A stretch of DNA of 64,000 nt, taken from Liquidambar formosana (Eukaryota > Streptophyta > Magnoliopsida > Saxifragales > Altingiaceae). The position numbers were made by a program, and so were the translations under genes. Under the pieces are notes generated by a model. It searched no databases. It was given only the letters and a program-made list of their open reading frames with translations, and had not been told where the DNA came from. Location: assembly GCA_039720395.1 (NCBI GenBank), contig CM077823.1:38174536-38238535 (forward strand), written 5' to 3'. Below are positions 10,574-21,401 of the stretch, one piece after another. Position 1 is the first letter of the stretch, and each line of letters starts with the position of its first letter.

Positions 10574-13500
10574 ATGAATCAAGAAATGTTTGGGGCCAGT
10601 AGTAATGTTTCTGAACAGGATGATGAGACTAAGCCTCTGTGGAAATTTGTTAAAAAACTAGAAAAGTTAGCTTCGGGTGGAGGAAATTTGTCTTTCCAGT
10701 GCAACTTTTGTGATAAAGTTTACAAGGGGTCGTACTCTAGGGTGAAGGCCCATTTGTTGAAAATTCTGAATTTTGGGATTAAAAAATGTCCTAATGTGAA
10801 TGAATTGAAACTTCAAGAGATGAGGAAGCTAGTGGAAGAGACTGACTTGAGGGTGCAAGCATCTATGCCGAAACAAGTGCCTTTGCCATCCTCTTCTTTT
10901 AGTCAATCATCTCAATCCCAACCATCTTCGGGTGTGACTTCAAGAATGGGGTCGTTGAGACAAGGGGGCTTTGAACCAAAAAAAAGAAGGGCAATGGGAA
11001 ATACAGCAATAGAGAAGGCCTTCAACCTTCATGCCCGAGAAGAATTGCAATATGAAATTGGTAGAATGTTTTATTCAGCTGGTTTACCATTTCATTTTGC
11101 AAGAAATCCTCACTACATTAAGGCATTTACTCTTGCTTGTAATAGCAATCTTGCTGGTTTTGTGCCTCCTGGATACAACATGTTGAGGACAATTCTTCTA
11201 CAAAAAGAAAGGGCAAATATTGATAAGTTGTTGGAACCAATTAAGTTTTCATGGAAGGATAAAGGGATAAGTCTTGTGAATGATGGATGGACTGACCCTC
11301 AAAGAAGGCCACTTATTAATTTTATTGCTGTGAATGAATGTGGACCAATGTTTCTAAAGGCAGTCAATTGTCAAGGTGAATACAAAGACAAGCACTTTAT
11401 TGCCAACTTGATTAGTGAAACCATTGCAGAGGTTAGACCTCAAAATGTTGTTCAAGTGATAACGGATAATGCTCCGGTGTGTCGAATGGCGGGATTGCTT
11501 GTTGAAGCTCAATATCCACAAATCTTTTGGACACCATGTGTAGTGCATACCCTAAACCTTGCTCTAAAAAATATTTGTGCGGCTAAAGATACCAATGCTA
11601 ATGCAATTACATATGATGCATGTAATTGGATTACCACTATTGCTATGGATGCTTCTCTTATCAAGGTTTTTATCACTACTCATTCAATGAGGCTTGCCAT
11701 TTACAATCAATTTGTGAAATTAAAGATGCTTGCAATTGCGGATACACGTTTTGCTTCGGTAGTAGTTATGCTTAGAAGATTCAAGCTTGTAAAGAGTGGC
11801 CTCCAAAACATGGTGATTAGTGAGCAATGGTCTTCTTATAGAGAAGATAATGTTGGCAAAGCACAATTTGTGAAGGAGAAAGTGTTAGATGACTTGTGGT
11901 GGGATCAACTTGACTACATTCTTTCCTTTCTTGATCCTATTTATGAGATGTTGAGGGTTGCCGATACAGACAAGCCTTGTCTTCATTTGGTGTATGATAT
12001 GTGGGACACAATGATTGAAAAAGTGAAGGTGGCTATCTATCGGCGTGAAAAGAAACAAGAAAGTGAAGAGTCAATCTTTTATAATGTTGTTCACACCATC
12101 TTGGTTGATAGGTGGTCAAAGAACAACACACCTCTTCATTGTTTGGCTCATTCACTAAACCCTCGGTAATTAACTATTATATTTTTTTACGTATATAAGC
12201 AATTAAGCATATATAGGTTGGATACTTAGATATTTTTATTTTAGATTTTTTTAATAGGTCATTGGTTTATTTGTTTTATAGGTATTATAGCAAAGAATGG
12301 CTTAATGAGGGTCCCAACCGTGTTGAACCCCACAAGGATATGGAGATTACCTTGGAAAGGAGAAAGTGCTTACAAAGATTCTTTCCCAATGGGGATGAGC
12401 GTCGAAGTGTTAATATTGAATTTGGAAAATTCTCTTCTTGTTTGGAGGATTTTAGTGACTTTGATTCCATGCATGATAGAGGAATTATGGAGCCAAAGTT
12501 ATGGTGGGTGTGAACCCACGAAAAAGCGCGGCCCACAAGGGTTTGGCAAAAAATACAAAGGTGAAAGACAACAAACAAAAAGGAGTCGCCACCTCATTTT
12601 TTAGGGAAAAGAGGAAAACCACAAAAATGTTTTATTTCCAAAACCACATGACTCCATTAAAGGAAAAGCAAAGTCTTTGAAACCAGAAAATTGGATTTGG
12701 GGGCTAAGTTACGACGTGGGAAGGTTCTGGGCAAAGCCCATAGGCACCCACATCGCCCGAGTTGGTCTCTTAATTTAATTGGGCTAACTTAATATCTTTT
12801 CCACTCAAATATCATCATATATCATCACAAAGCAGCATGCATAACATATATTCCATCCATCTATTTCATCCATGCACAATCAAACAAATAAAACAAAACA
12901 GAAAAAAAGAAGAAAAGAAAAGAAAAGCCTAGGATACTTGGATCCTAGGACGGACTTGAGCCTCACGAAGAGCGCCTACGTACCATGCAGCGAAATACAT
13001 GGATCAAAGTCCACGTAGTTCGAATAGAATAGGGTTAAACCCTAATAGAGAGTTATGGTAAACCTTAGGTTTCCTTCCATAGTGATTTTCAAAGATAAAA
13101 TGATTCTTAATAAAAAATCCAACAGAAGATATAAACTTTTAAAAAGGGGTGGAAAGAAGCCCTAGAGTTGACCATATCCCTCTATTAGAGAATAACCCTG
13201 GGAGGGAGAAGAGAAAAGAAAGGTTAAGAAAAGTGAATTAGGGCACTTCATACCCTACTTACCTTGTGCAATTTACTCCAAGCAATATCAAGCTTAAGCT
13301 ATAGCGACCTTATTTGCAATAAGGCAACTATTGTACCTGTTTGCACCCTTACACGTGCTCAAAGCATATCAAAAAGGATAACATAACAATCTGGACAGAA
13401 TAGTATTAAGGCTCAAAGTCATCCACTAATCATGTTATCAACAAAAACAGTGAATAAATAGAGACCTTAATGCAACCCTAATCTCATGTCATGCATAAAA

Positions 13501-15544
13501 CCCTAAAAATCCACTACATGCATGCAAAAACTATCATAGTTATTCTATATATATCATATATATAATAACCATGAAGAAAAACAGAAAACAAAACTTATTC
13601 TATCATGCTATAGGAAACTTGTGTGAATTTAGGGTTATCGAAACCCTAATTTCACAACTATGCATTAAAACATATGAAACAACCCTAACACATGTTCAAA
13701 TCATCATGAACATCATTCATATCATATGTATTAGATAACAGGAGCGTCAACTCATGACAACAATCACAGCGAATAGACTATATGAACTATGCATAATTTA
13801 AGAAGACAAAAAGAGTAACGCTTTCAAATCCTCAGTAAACTAAAGATTATCAAGCACATAGAACCATGAATCATCTTAAAATCATTCATATCATATCACA
13901 AAAGCATGGAATTAACCTAACATGTGGAGTTACAACATACACTAGAACTATCATAGAAGAAGAAGGAGAAAGAGAAGGAGAAGACCTATATTCAGCATTC
14001 AAAAAGAGTGCTTACCTCTTGTAGAACCTCCCTTGCCTTCAAAGTCCTTGTTCTCTTGCTTGCTTAGGGTTGAAAAGCCTTCTCTTGATGTCCTTCTAGC
14101 TCTCCAAACTCGTAGCTCACTCTCTCTCTAAGTGTAAAGTGCACTTGTGGCCTCCCCCTATGTGCTGAATATCATGTCCTTTATATAGAGAATTGACCCC
14201 CTAAACCAATGGCTAGGATTAATTCATTAAATAATGATCCTAGGGCTATTAGAGACTCTCTTGGTGCTCAAACAACTCAAACCTACACACTCCTAGGCTC
14301 AGACAAGTTGTTTTGGCAGAGGAAACCGTCAAAAGAGGGAAGATAGAGTCAGAAGTTGAGTTAAAAGAGGAGTCTCTCGAGTGACCAACTTGCCCCGGAC
14401 GGTTAGCCGTCTGGGCTTGGACGGCTGACCGTCCAGCCCCGGACGGTTACCCGAGGGTCCTCTATTTTTTCTCCGGTTTTGACTCCCACTTGCTGTAGAA
14501 GTCCTAAAATGCTCAAATTAAGTCCGATTTTGACGAAATAAAAGCCAAAACGACCGTGTTTCGAAGGGGAACACATTTTTAAGTATTTTGGAAAAAAAAA
14601 TCCTCAACCATGGGTGCATGGTTGGGTTTTACAAAGGTGGTTAACCATGGTGCTTCACCGTCGCTAAGCTGGGTTTGTACACAAGGTCGAACCGAATGCT
14701 TTCCCAATCGAAAATTGATCTTTCTAAACATATTTAGGACATAAATAAAGCCCAACTGAAGTTAAATGAGAGAAAATTGGTTGGGTCTTATGAGTCAATT
14801 TGAGCAAACCAAGAAAGGGTCTTTTAGCCAACCCGAACCATTACGAGCCGAATTGATCTTAAACCATTAATTCATGAAATTGAACCTATATATGGACTCT
14901 ATATAACCATATGAACTTGATGGGATGACTCGGGATTCATTCCAAAATCAAATGGAAAATATACGACTTAAAAGACGATTATGCCCTTAAAGTCGCAAAA
15001 GTTCTTATTGACTATCGAGATGAACTCCAAATCACTTCAAAATTCATACACATGATATTCAACGCCATAGAAACTTAATGCAAAAGACTAGACTCAAAAA
15101 GGACTCAAAATCCTACATGAAATGATATGTCCTAGCTAAGGTGACAAAAATGGGGTGTGACAGTGGGTTGTGCATGGAGCTTCCGCACCCAACCTTCAAC
15201 GCTTGGCTATAAAGTTATTAGGCCAACTTTCTTCCTCTTCTTGTTTTGAAAGAAATTGGAGTACTTATTCCTTTATCAACTCAGTAAAGAGGAACAAAAT
15301 GACCCCACAACGTGCAGAAGACTTGGTGTTTGTGCATAGTAATCTAAGATTACTATCTAGAAGAAGTCAACACTACAAAGAAGGAGAGAGCAAGATGTGG
15401 GATGTTGGGGGGGATTCTTTTGATCCACTTGAAGGTGCTGGGTTACTTGAGATTGCTGATCTAACACTTGATGAACCAGAGTTGGAGAGTGAGGTTGTTA
15501 CGGGAGGAAGTGATGATGATGATAGTGATGGGCATGTTGCTTAG
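10574..15544 (+). pseudogene. hAT transposase (BED finger, DUF659, dimerisation domain), interrupted by an LTR
   Basis: Cut-and-paste transposase. Exon 1 (10574-12165) starts with a BED-type zinc finger (residues about 35-65; CNFC...H...C). A Ser/Gln-rich linker follows, then DUF659 with VNDGWTDPQRRPLINF and VITDNAP, which hold the expected catalytic aspartates, then the WTPCVVHTLNLALK region. The intron is 12166-12281 (CG|GTAATT ... TTATAG|G). Exon 2 runs from 12282 and is cut at 12508 by a solo LTR. The frame resumes at 15168 and ends at 15544 with the hAT dimerisation motif (about LQRLAIKLLGQLSSSSCFERNWS) and an acidic tail. Without the LTR the frame would be open for about 731 codons, so the insertion is the only lesion I can see. 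Whether a spliced product could be made is unknown. Confidence 0.9.
12509..15162 (-). mobile_element. Solo LTR, Ty3/gypsy type, 2.65 kb
   Basis: TG...CA ends with perfect 5-bp TSD GTGGG (12504-12508 and 15163-15167). On the minus strand it begins TGTCACACCCCATTTTTG, a start common to long plant gypsy LTRs. A TATA-like CTATATAAAG lies at about 14180-14190 in minus orientation. No PBS, polypurine tract, internal repeat of its ends, or coding frame was found, so it is read as a solo LTR left by unequal recombination. Confidence 0.85.
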
Positions 15545-16543
15545 CAATAGTGATGGACTGATGGGGGAAGACTTTTTTGAGTTTTTATATTTTGAATGTT
15601 GGAAGTATACAAGTAGTCAAGTGAACAATCAATAATGATTGAATACTTGAAGTTGAATAGTTGATTGTTTACTTGACTACTTTGTTTTTTGAGTTTTTGT
15701 AGGGAAAATGTTACTAACTGCTTGAAAGTTAAATGCTAATGTTAGAAGTACACCAATAGGGCAGTATAGACAATCATCCAATCAATGATGATTGATTTTT
15801 TGTATGAAAAATGTTACTAAGTGCTAACTAATTACTATACTTCAAGTTAAATGCCATTGTTAAAAGCTTTTTGATGTCTTGGTTGTCTTTGTGATTAATG
15901 ATTGTCTTTTTAGTTCCATGAATCCATGCATTTGAATACTTTTTTGATGTGTATAATGGAATTATATATATATATATAATTAATAAATATATATTTATTT
16001 ATTGTCGTATCCCTGCCGTGTCGTGTCCTAGTTTTTTTAGGATTTGCCGTGTCGGAGTGTCCGTGTCGTGCCGTACCCGTGTTCCGTGTCCGTGTCCGTG
16101 CTTCTTAGGTTGTAATGGTGTGGGATCGAAATGCTACTTCTTGAACTCATCCTTTTTGAAACCATGCTCTACTTAAAGGAAACCCCATTAAAGTTATCGA
16201 TGATTTCCTAGTTTCTTTCCATGGAGACAGAGATGTTAGTCGCTTTGGGGGCCAAACTGACTCTGAATTTGCGTGTTTCGGGTGGGATTATGGTTCTTAA
16301 GTAGGTATCGGCCGCTTTGAAAAGTTGGTTATAGTCGAGGCCTTCAAATTCTTCGATGACTAGTGTGATTTGGGAGGAGAATGAGCTGAGGAAGGTTCTG
16401 AATTGGGAGTAGATATAGTCTCGAAGCTCATAGGGTATGTATCGTCTGGCGATGGAGTGGATGAGCATGGCAGAGGCGGCGACGGAGGCCGCAGTGGAGA
16501 TTACTGTTTTGGTGGAGGGCATTTGGATGCTATTAGAGAACAC

Positions 16544-16757
16544 GGTTTTGATTTTGGGGTGTGTTTGTGTGTTTTATTTATTTATTTATTTTTTTGAGGA
16601 AGTTTCTAAGGGATGTTTTTCAAAGGGGGTTGAGGGGTTTGAAGAGGAAAAAGTAGGATTTTGTCAATGGGGCTTTTGGGTTTTGATGTTATTTTTATTT
16701 TTATTTGAGGGAGTTTATAGGGGATACGTGTTTTTCAAGGGGCATTGAGTGGGGTTT
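16544..16757 (-). other. 5' leader region of the AAA pseudogene
   Basis: Upstream of the pseudogene start on the minus strand. It contains ATCAAAACC and AAAACCCCTCAA motifs resembling the leader of the intact copy (about 47845-47870). The leader or promoter is cut by the TRIM at 16758. About 17170-17575 may continue it (C/T-rich on the minus strand) before the LINE insertion. No clear TATA box was assigned. Confidence 0.4.
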
Positions 16758-17164
16758 TGTTAAGTTTCTAACTTATAAGCTCAAGCTTATAAGTGGAGAG
16801 TCCAAACTAAAATTATGTCAAACCTAATATTTGGGCGATATAAGTTGTGATACATTTTCAATACTCCTCCTCATGGCCTTATAAGTAGAGGGCCCAAACA
16901 GGTATATGAAACTATATCAAACCCAATATTTAGGCGATGTAGGATGTGGTATATTTTTCCAACACTCCCCTTCACGTGCAGGTTTAACATAGACCTGTTA
17001 CGTGGACAACAAATACGGACTCAATAAGCTCAAGAACGATATTCTTAAATACCATGTTAAGTTTCCAACTTACAAGCCTAAGTTTATAAGTAGAGAGATC
17101 AAAGAAACTGTATCAAACTTAATATTTATTTAGGCGATATGGGATGTGATATATTTTTCCAACA
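16758..17164 (-). mobile_element. TRIM retrotransposon with three LTR units
   Basis: A 407-bp element with 5-bp TSD GGTTT (16753-16757 and 17165-17169). On the minus strand it starts TGTTGGAAAAATATATCACATCC and ends AACTTAACA. LTR-like units of about 110 bp end at 17164, about 16972 and about 16862. The outer interior keeps a decayed tRNA-Met-type PBS (TGGTATTTAAGAA) and a polypurine tract (GTGAAGGGGAG). The small size and the absence of any frame fit terminal-repeat retrotransposons in miniature. A third unit suggests recombination between copies. Confidence 0.75.
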
Positions 17165-17169
17165 GGTTT

Positions 17170-17575
17170 TGGGATAAGTTTGAAGGGGAACAAGGAGTTT
17201 TGGTAATGGGTGTTTTTTTGTTTTCTTCGGCTCAAAGCAATGGATTTGTGAAAGGAATAAACAAAATTGGGAACCTAGGATATGGTCGTGTTGAAGGGGA
17301 GGTGTGGGGAAAGTGAGAGAGAAATTGGCTTTGGAGATGGTGGTGTTTGAAGTGCAGAGTGAGAAGGAAAGCGAGGGAAAAGCAACAGGAGCAGCAAAAA
17401 GAAAAGACTCTATTAGATGACCTGTGCACACCATCCCTCCCTTCATGGCTAGAGGCGTAACAGCTGCTCACAACTATACGATGATGGCCGCAACGTTAAT
17501 TGGTGCTCACCCTGCTTATGTATTCACACCTTACTTGAGTGGTCTTCAAATGTCCTGAGATAGGACTGTTTTATT
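17170..17575. other. No gene identified; possible former AAA promoter region
   Basis: The minus strand carries a C/T-rich, Ser/Pro-biased frame (about 17126-17446) that resembles the low-complexity leader of AAA genes more than a protein. No domain recognised. Confidence 0.4.
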
Positions 17576-17592
17576 TATTTACTTTTTCCTTT

Positions 17593-18525
17593 TTTTGTTA
17601 AAACAAATAAAATTCATTAGAAAGAAAATTATTTACATCTAGGAATAACAAGACATCGATAATCTTCTAAGATTACATTCCATAACTTTTTAGGAAATCT
17701 ATATTCCCATATATTGACATCATTAGTACAATTATATCCCAAATTGGCTGCACAATCAGCAACTCTATTTGTTTGCCTATATATATGTCTAATAGCCACC
17801 TGATCGAATCGAGCTAAGAGACACCTGATATCTTGAACGAGATTAGCTATGCTCCAATGAACTTGATAAATACCACAAATCGCATTAATTACCAATTGCC
17901 AATCTCTTTCAATTTGAATTTTCTTAATTCCTTTTTCTAATGCTTTAGCAAGACCATTACGTAAAGTAGTGCATTCCGCAATAAGGACCGATGTATTACC
18001 AAGCTTATAAGAAGCAGCAATGGACACTCTACCTCTGTCATCCCGAAGAACAAATCCTCCTGTTGTTGACTTTAATTGATGCTTCCTCAAGCCATCGAAA
18101 TTAAGTTTCATCCAATTGGTAGGCGGATTCTCCCAAGCAATAGACTTGTAAAATGGAAAAAAACTATACTGGCTATTATGATTAGAGCTAAGCCGAATCA
18201 ATAGATGATCCATCTCATCATCTATTGATTTCCTTAAAATATTTCGTTGCAAATTCCATGACTTGAACCGGATTTGGATTATGAACCTGAAATACCACTT
18301 GGTTTCTATGATTCCAAAGAACCCACCACACAATAGAAATTTTCTCCAGGAATTGGGGATATTTCCTAACATACATACCATAATTGTTATGAAGAAATTC
18401 AAGCCAATCAGCAAAAGACCCATGATAATTCCCTAGAATAGGACAATGCTGAGAAATATGATTCCAAATATTAACTACAAAATGACAAAAAAGAAAAAAA
18501 TGGTTAACATCTTTTTCTTGATTAC
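17593..18525 (-). mobile_element. LINE (L1-type), strongly 5'-truncated
   Basis: A 17-bp TSD TATTTACTTTTTCCTTT flanks it (17576-17592 and 18526-18542). The minus strand ends in an A-rich tail next to the left TSD, as expected from target-primed reverse transcription. Only the C-terminal end of ORF2 is left. Confidence 0.85.
17629..18423 (-). pseudogene. LINE ORF2 C-terminus with RNase H domain, truncated
   Basis: Open for 264 codons but starts inside a longer protein. It keeps the plant LINE/non-LTR RNase H (RVT_3-like) pattern: WMKLNFDG...TTGGFVLRDDRGR at about residues 105-135, AECTTLRNGLAKAL, IQIERDWQLVINAI, and IRHIYRQTNRVADCAANLG. The first RNase H acidic residue lies in NFDG, the next in AEC, the next in ERDWQ and the last in VADCAA. 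The reverse transcriptase and endonuclease are absent. The open frame suggests a fairly recent insertion. It cannot move on its own. Confidence 0.85.
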
Positions 18526-18542
18526 TATTTACTTTTTCCTTT

Positions 18543-19000
18543 CACTTGCTGTGATGAGCCTTTTTTTTCAAAGCCAAGAGTAAATGAGAATGGTATACTT
18601 TCAACTGGAAACTCTTGCCGTCAAGAGTTCCTAAGAATAGTATATCTTTAACTTTCCAGGTAAATTTTTGCTGCCAAGAGTTATTAAGAATAATATATTT
18701 TTAACTTCTCAGGTTTTAGCCGTGGCTTCCCCCACCAAGCAAAAAGAAAGAAAAAAATAAATAAATTCTATCTACCTAAACATATATTTTTTGGCTAGTG
18801 ACGCTAAAGAGGCAAAGACTATCCATAAGTAATAATAGTAAGTCTTCACGCATTGGGTCACGCATTGGGCATCAAGCCTTCAACCATCAAAACCCACCCC
18901 ACACTAGAGTTTGGGGCCATGTAAGTGCTTTTGAATTTTTGAAGCCCGCCCATCATCGTGTTGGCTGTGAACCTTTGTGATCTGTGGCTGTGGGTCTCAA
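18543..19000. other. Unassigned sequence up to the inversion breakpoint
   Basis: Contains two diverged copies of a TCTTGCnGnCAAGAGTTnnTAAGAATAnTATATnTTTAACTT motif (about 18610-18655 and 18668-18712), probably debris of an unknown repeat. No gene. The right edge is the junction with the half MITE. Confidence 0.45.
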
Positions 19001-19204
19001 TTTAAATGCTATAAATGGTTAAAAAGTATATTTAAACGATGGATTTAGGAAAAACTTTCTTTTACAAAGTTGTTCAAAATGATGTTTTCTAGTGGATGTC
19101 ATGGCTGGTTTTCATAAAAACCTTTTATATTTTGCATAAAACCTCAAAAACTTAAAGAATGTGGAGTGGGGTGATAAGAATGGGGGGTTGCAATAACCAT
19201 TCCC
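19001..19204. mobile_element. Half MITE, same family as 162-560
   Basis: It holds one hairpin arm and one end (...GGGGTTGCAATAACCATTCCC) and is followed by TTACAATTT (19205-19213). Its outer half matches the reverse complement of 162-260, while its inner part (from AAATGCTATAAATGG) matches 361-449 in direct orientation. That mixture is what recombination within the arms would leave. Confidence 0.8.
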
Positions 19205-19516
19205 TTACAATTTTTCAAGTTGCCCATAGAATGGCCCAACCCCACCTTGAATTGGGGACTTGGGGTTGTCCAATCCTAGCCCATGGGGTACGTCCCTCTG
19301 CCCTTCCCTTTTTAGGATCAAATATTCGAATATCAAGCCCGATATATATATCTCGTGCATATTTTTTTTGGTATCACAATCACAATGGGGGTGAGCATTA
19401 ATCCTGATAGCAAGTTTTACCCAGTGAAATTTTGAAAAAAATTTAACTATTACTATAAAATAGAATTAAGCGAAATTCGTACAATACATAATAGGAAAAG
19501 CATATAAAACCACTTA

Positions 19517-19728
19517 GGCCATGTTGTTTAACTGGAATGAAATGGTTGAAATGGAATTATATTCTAATTCATTCCAAAAAATATGTTTGGCTGAAGTAAT
19601 TTAAATGAGAATAGAATCAAATAGAATGTTTGGACAATTATTTCAAATTGCTTTCCATTCCAGACTACTTCTAACATGAAATTACATTCCATTCCCATTC
19701 ATTCCATTCTAACTAAATAAACGTGGCT
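19517..19728. mobile_element. Tourist/Harbinger-like MITE
   Basis: TIRs GGCCATGTTGTTTA and TAAATAAACGTGGCT. TSD TTA at 19514-19516 and 19729-19731. The paralogous site near 53240-53262 lacks it: AAGCATATGAAATTAATCAGTGTTATCC there versus the interrupted AAGCATATAAAACCACTTA...GTGTTATCC here. Confidence 0.8.
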
Positions 19729-20584
19729 TTAGTGTTATCCCCTTTTATGTTAACTAATTTATACTTCTCCTATATACACAAACAAATTATATTATAGAAA
19801 AAACATTTGTCCACTGGTACGGTTGGGTTGGATTCAAATGTGCTATTCATAGATTAACCTTGATGTGCGCATATATTCTTTGTAATTGAAAATCTGGTCC
19901 CGAAAGAGCTGAGTGAATCCGGAACTCCATTGAACAAAGGGAATATATACATAGCGAAGACAAGTCCCTCTAGTGTGCTTAAAGCATACCTGGATCTATT
20001 TGAAAGGGATTTCACTAGCTTTCTGAGGTCACGTTCGGAATAGATGATCCTTGGAGGTTACATGGTCCTTGCCAACATTGGCCGAGAAGGGGATTCTTGC
20101 GCTGTCTGGGATCGTAGTTATTACTTAGGAATCACATTAAATGACATGGTCAATGACATTGTCCTAGAGGTACATCGATCTCGCTCAAGGCTTTTTTATG
20201 TAGCATACTGATACATTACTTACTTTCTTGATGTGTGTATTTTGAGCCTAGATCACCATTGCCGCGAGATATATTACTAGGTACCAAGAATTAGTGATAT
20301 ATTACTTTGGCCTTGATGTGCATCAGGGCTGCCTAAGAATTCTGCTCTTTTGTAACCTAGAGGCAAGCCCACATACATGACATGGCAACACAAAAAATTA
20401 CCAATGCACAAATATTGGTCAGGAATTGCAGATTCAATTCTATTAATATTATGATTTCATAATTCTAATGTAAATTTTCATGATTTAATGCAGGGGTTAA
20501 TAGAAGAGGCCAAATTGGACTCATTTAATCTGCCATATGATGCACCTACTCCAGATCGAAGAGGCTCACCGCGTGATTCAAACA

Positions 20585-21051
20585 TGATGCAGCGGAAAAT
20601 ACGCGGTCGAGACTAGCTCACCAAAAAACAAACAAGCGTCCACCAATCTGTTGATTGTCGCAAGAACAATGCCAGATAGTAGGCAACCACAATCAATATT
20701 CTCTCAAGAACACGAAAGTAGGAAAATAAAGGAGAACTCTCTCTCTCAATATTATTAATCAAATAATCAACTTAACACCATTTGTCATAAGACTTACATC
20801 CCTTTATATTAGAGAACTAATAAGAAAAACCTAGTTCTACTAGAACAAGACAACCTAATTCTACTAAAACAAGAAAACCTAATTCTACTAGAATAAGAAA
20901 ATATCAAACTACCTAGGAAACAAATTAAATTAAAAGCAATAATTAAATAATAATAATAAAGACTCCTAAAATATCTAAATAAACTAGAATCCCGATTTAG
21001 CAGCAAAACGTCCAACAACTCATGGTGCGTATGCCGATGCAATCTGCATCA
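20585..21051 (-). repeat. 3' LTR (minus-strand element)
   Basis: Nearly identical direct repeat of 22090-22556. Confidence 0.9.
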
Positions 21052-21401
21052 TTCGCCCCTGTTTGGAGAGAATTCGTCCTCGAATTCGTAGCCTCATCCT
21101 CAGAGCTATCTTCATGATAAGGAACCAAATGCTTGACATCAAACAAACTATGAGTACGAATACTACCACCACACTTGCAGTTGCTGATATCGCGGATGGA
21201 GTGCTTGATCCGCAATAGTTTGATTGCACAAAAGTCATCGTTCCACACCTTGCATCATCATCCCTATTCTCCCCTGTTTGGAGAGAGTTCGTTCCCGAAC
21301 TCTGCGGGTTGGCTTCACAGAAGTATTGATGTCGACCAATCCAGCTGAATAAATACTTTGAAAACTTTTTTTTGTTTCAATTGCCTCCAAAATTTATTTT
21401 T

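Larger units (their letters stand above)
9273..16107 (+). mobile_element. hAT DNA transposon, autonomous type, carrying a solo LTR
   Basis: The ends carry related inverted sequences, ATAATGTTGCACGGACAC on the left and GTGTCCGTGCTTCTTA on the right. Flanks AGTTGTAA (9265-9272) and GGTTGTAA (16108-16115) match in 7 of 8 bases, as expected for an old 8-bp hAT TSD. Many CGGACAC/GTGTCCG repeats crowd both subterminal regions (9280-9460 and 16015-16100), as in other hAT elements where the transposase binds such motifs. It encodes a BED/DUF659/hAT-dimerisation transposase. It sits in the AAA pseudogene between sequence matching NGVxYKWE... and the LSFHQKH region. Confidence 0.85.
2772..16543 (-). 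pseudogene. AAA-ATPase (BCS1/AATP1/HSR4-like), broken by four insertions
   Basis: Decayed paralogue of the intact gene at 47919-51476. The 5' part (16208-16543) encodes the AAA-associated N-terminal domain with a hydrophobic start (TVISTAASVAASAM). It reaches two stops near 16208 and 16158, where the intact copy has coding triplets. An hAT element (9273-16107) and an LTR element (4805-9146) follow. Then come LDHPATFDTLAMD, a 1-bp frameshift just before the Walker A motif GPPGIGKSS (about 4570-4600), and the Walker B region ILVVEDIDRSIEL. Exon 1 ends at 4339 with CAG|GCAAGA. The intron is 3431-4338. Exon 2 (up to 3430) keeps GLLNFINGLWSSCGDE, has a TGA stop just after TTNHKY, then RPGRMDVHIHMSYC. 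Its C-terminal codons are split by the MITE at 2861-3069, and homology continues to about 2772. There are several independent lesions, so it is certainly not functional. Confidence 0.92.

Noticed and set aside
17126..17471. Two overlapping minus-strand frames with a Ser/Cys-rich start
   Set aside because: Low complexity, no family resemblance, and interrupted by the TRIM; more like a pyrimidine-rich leader.
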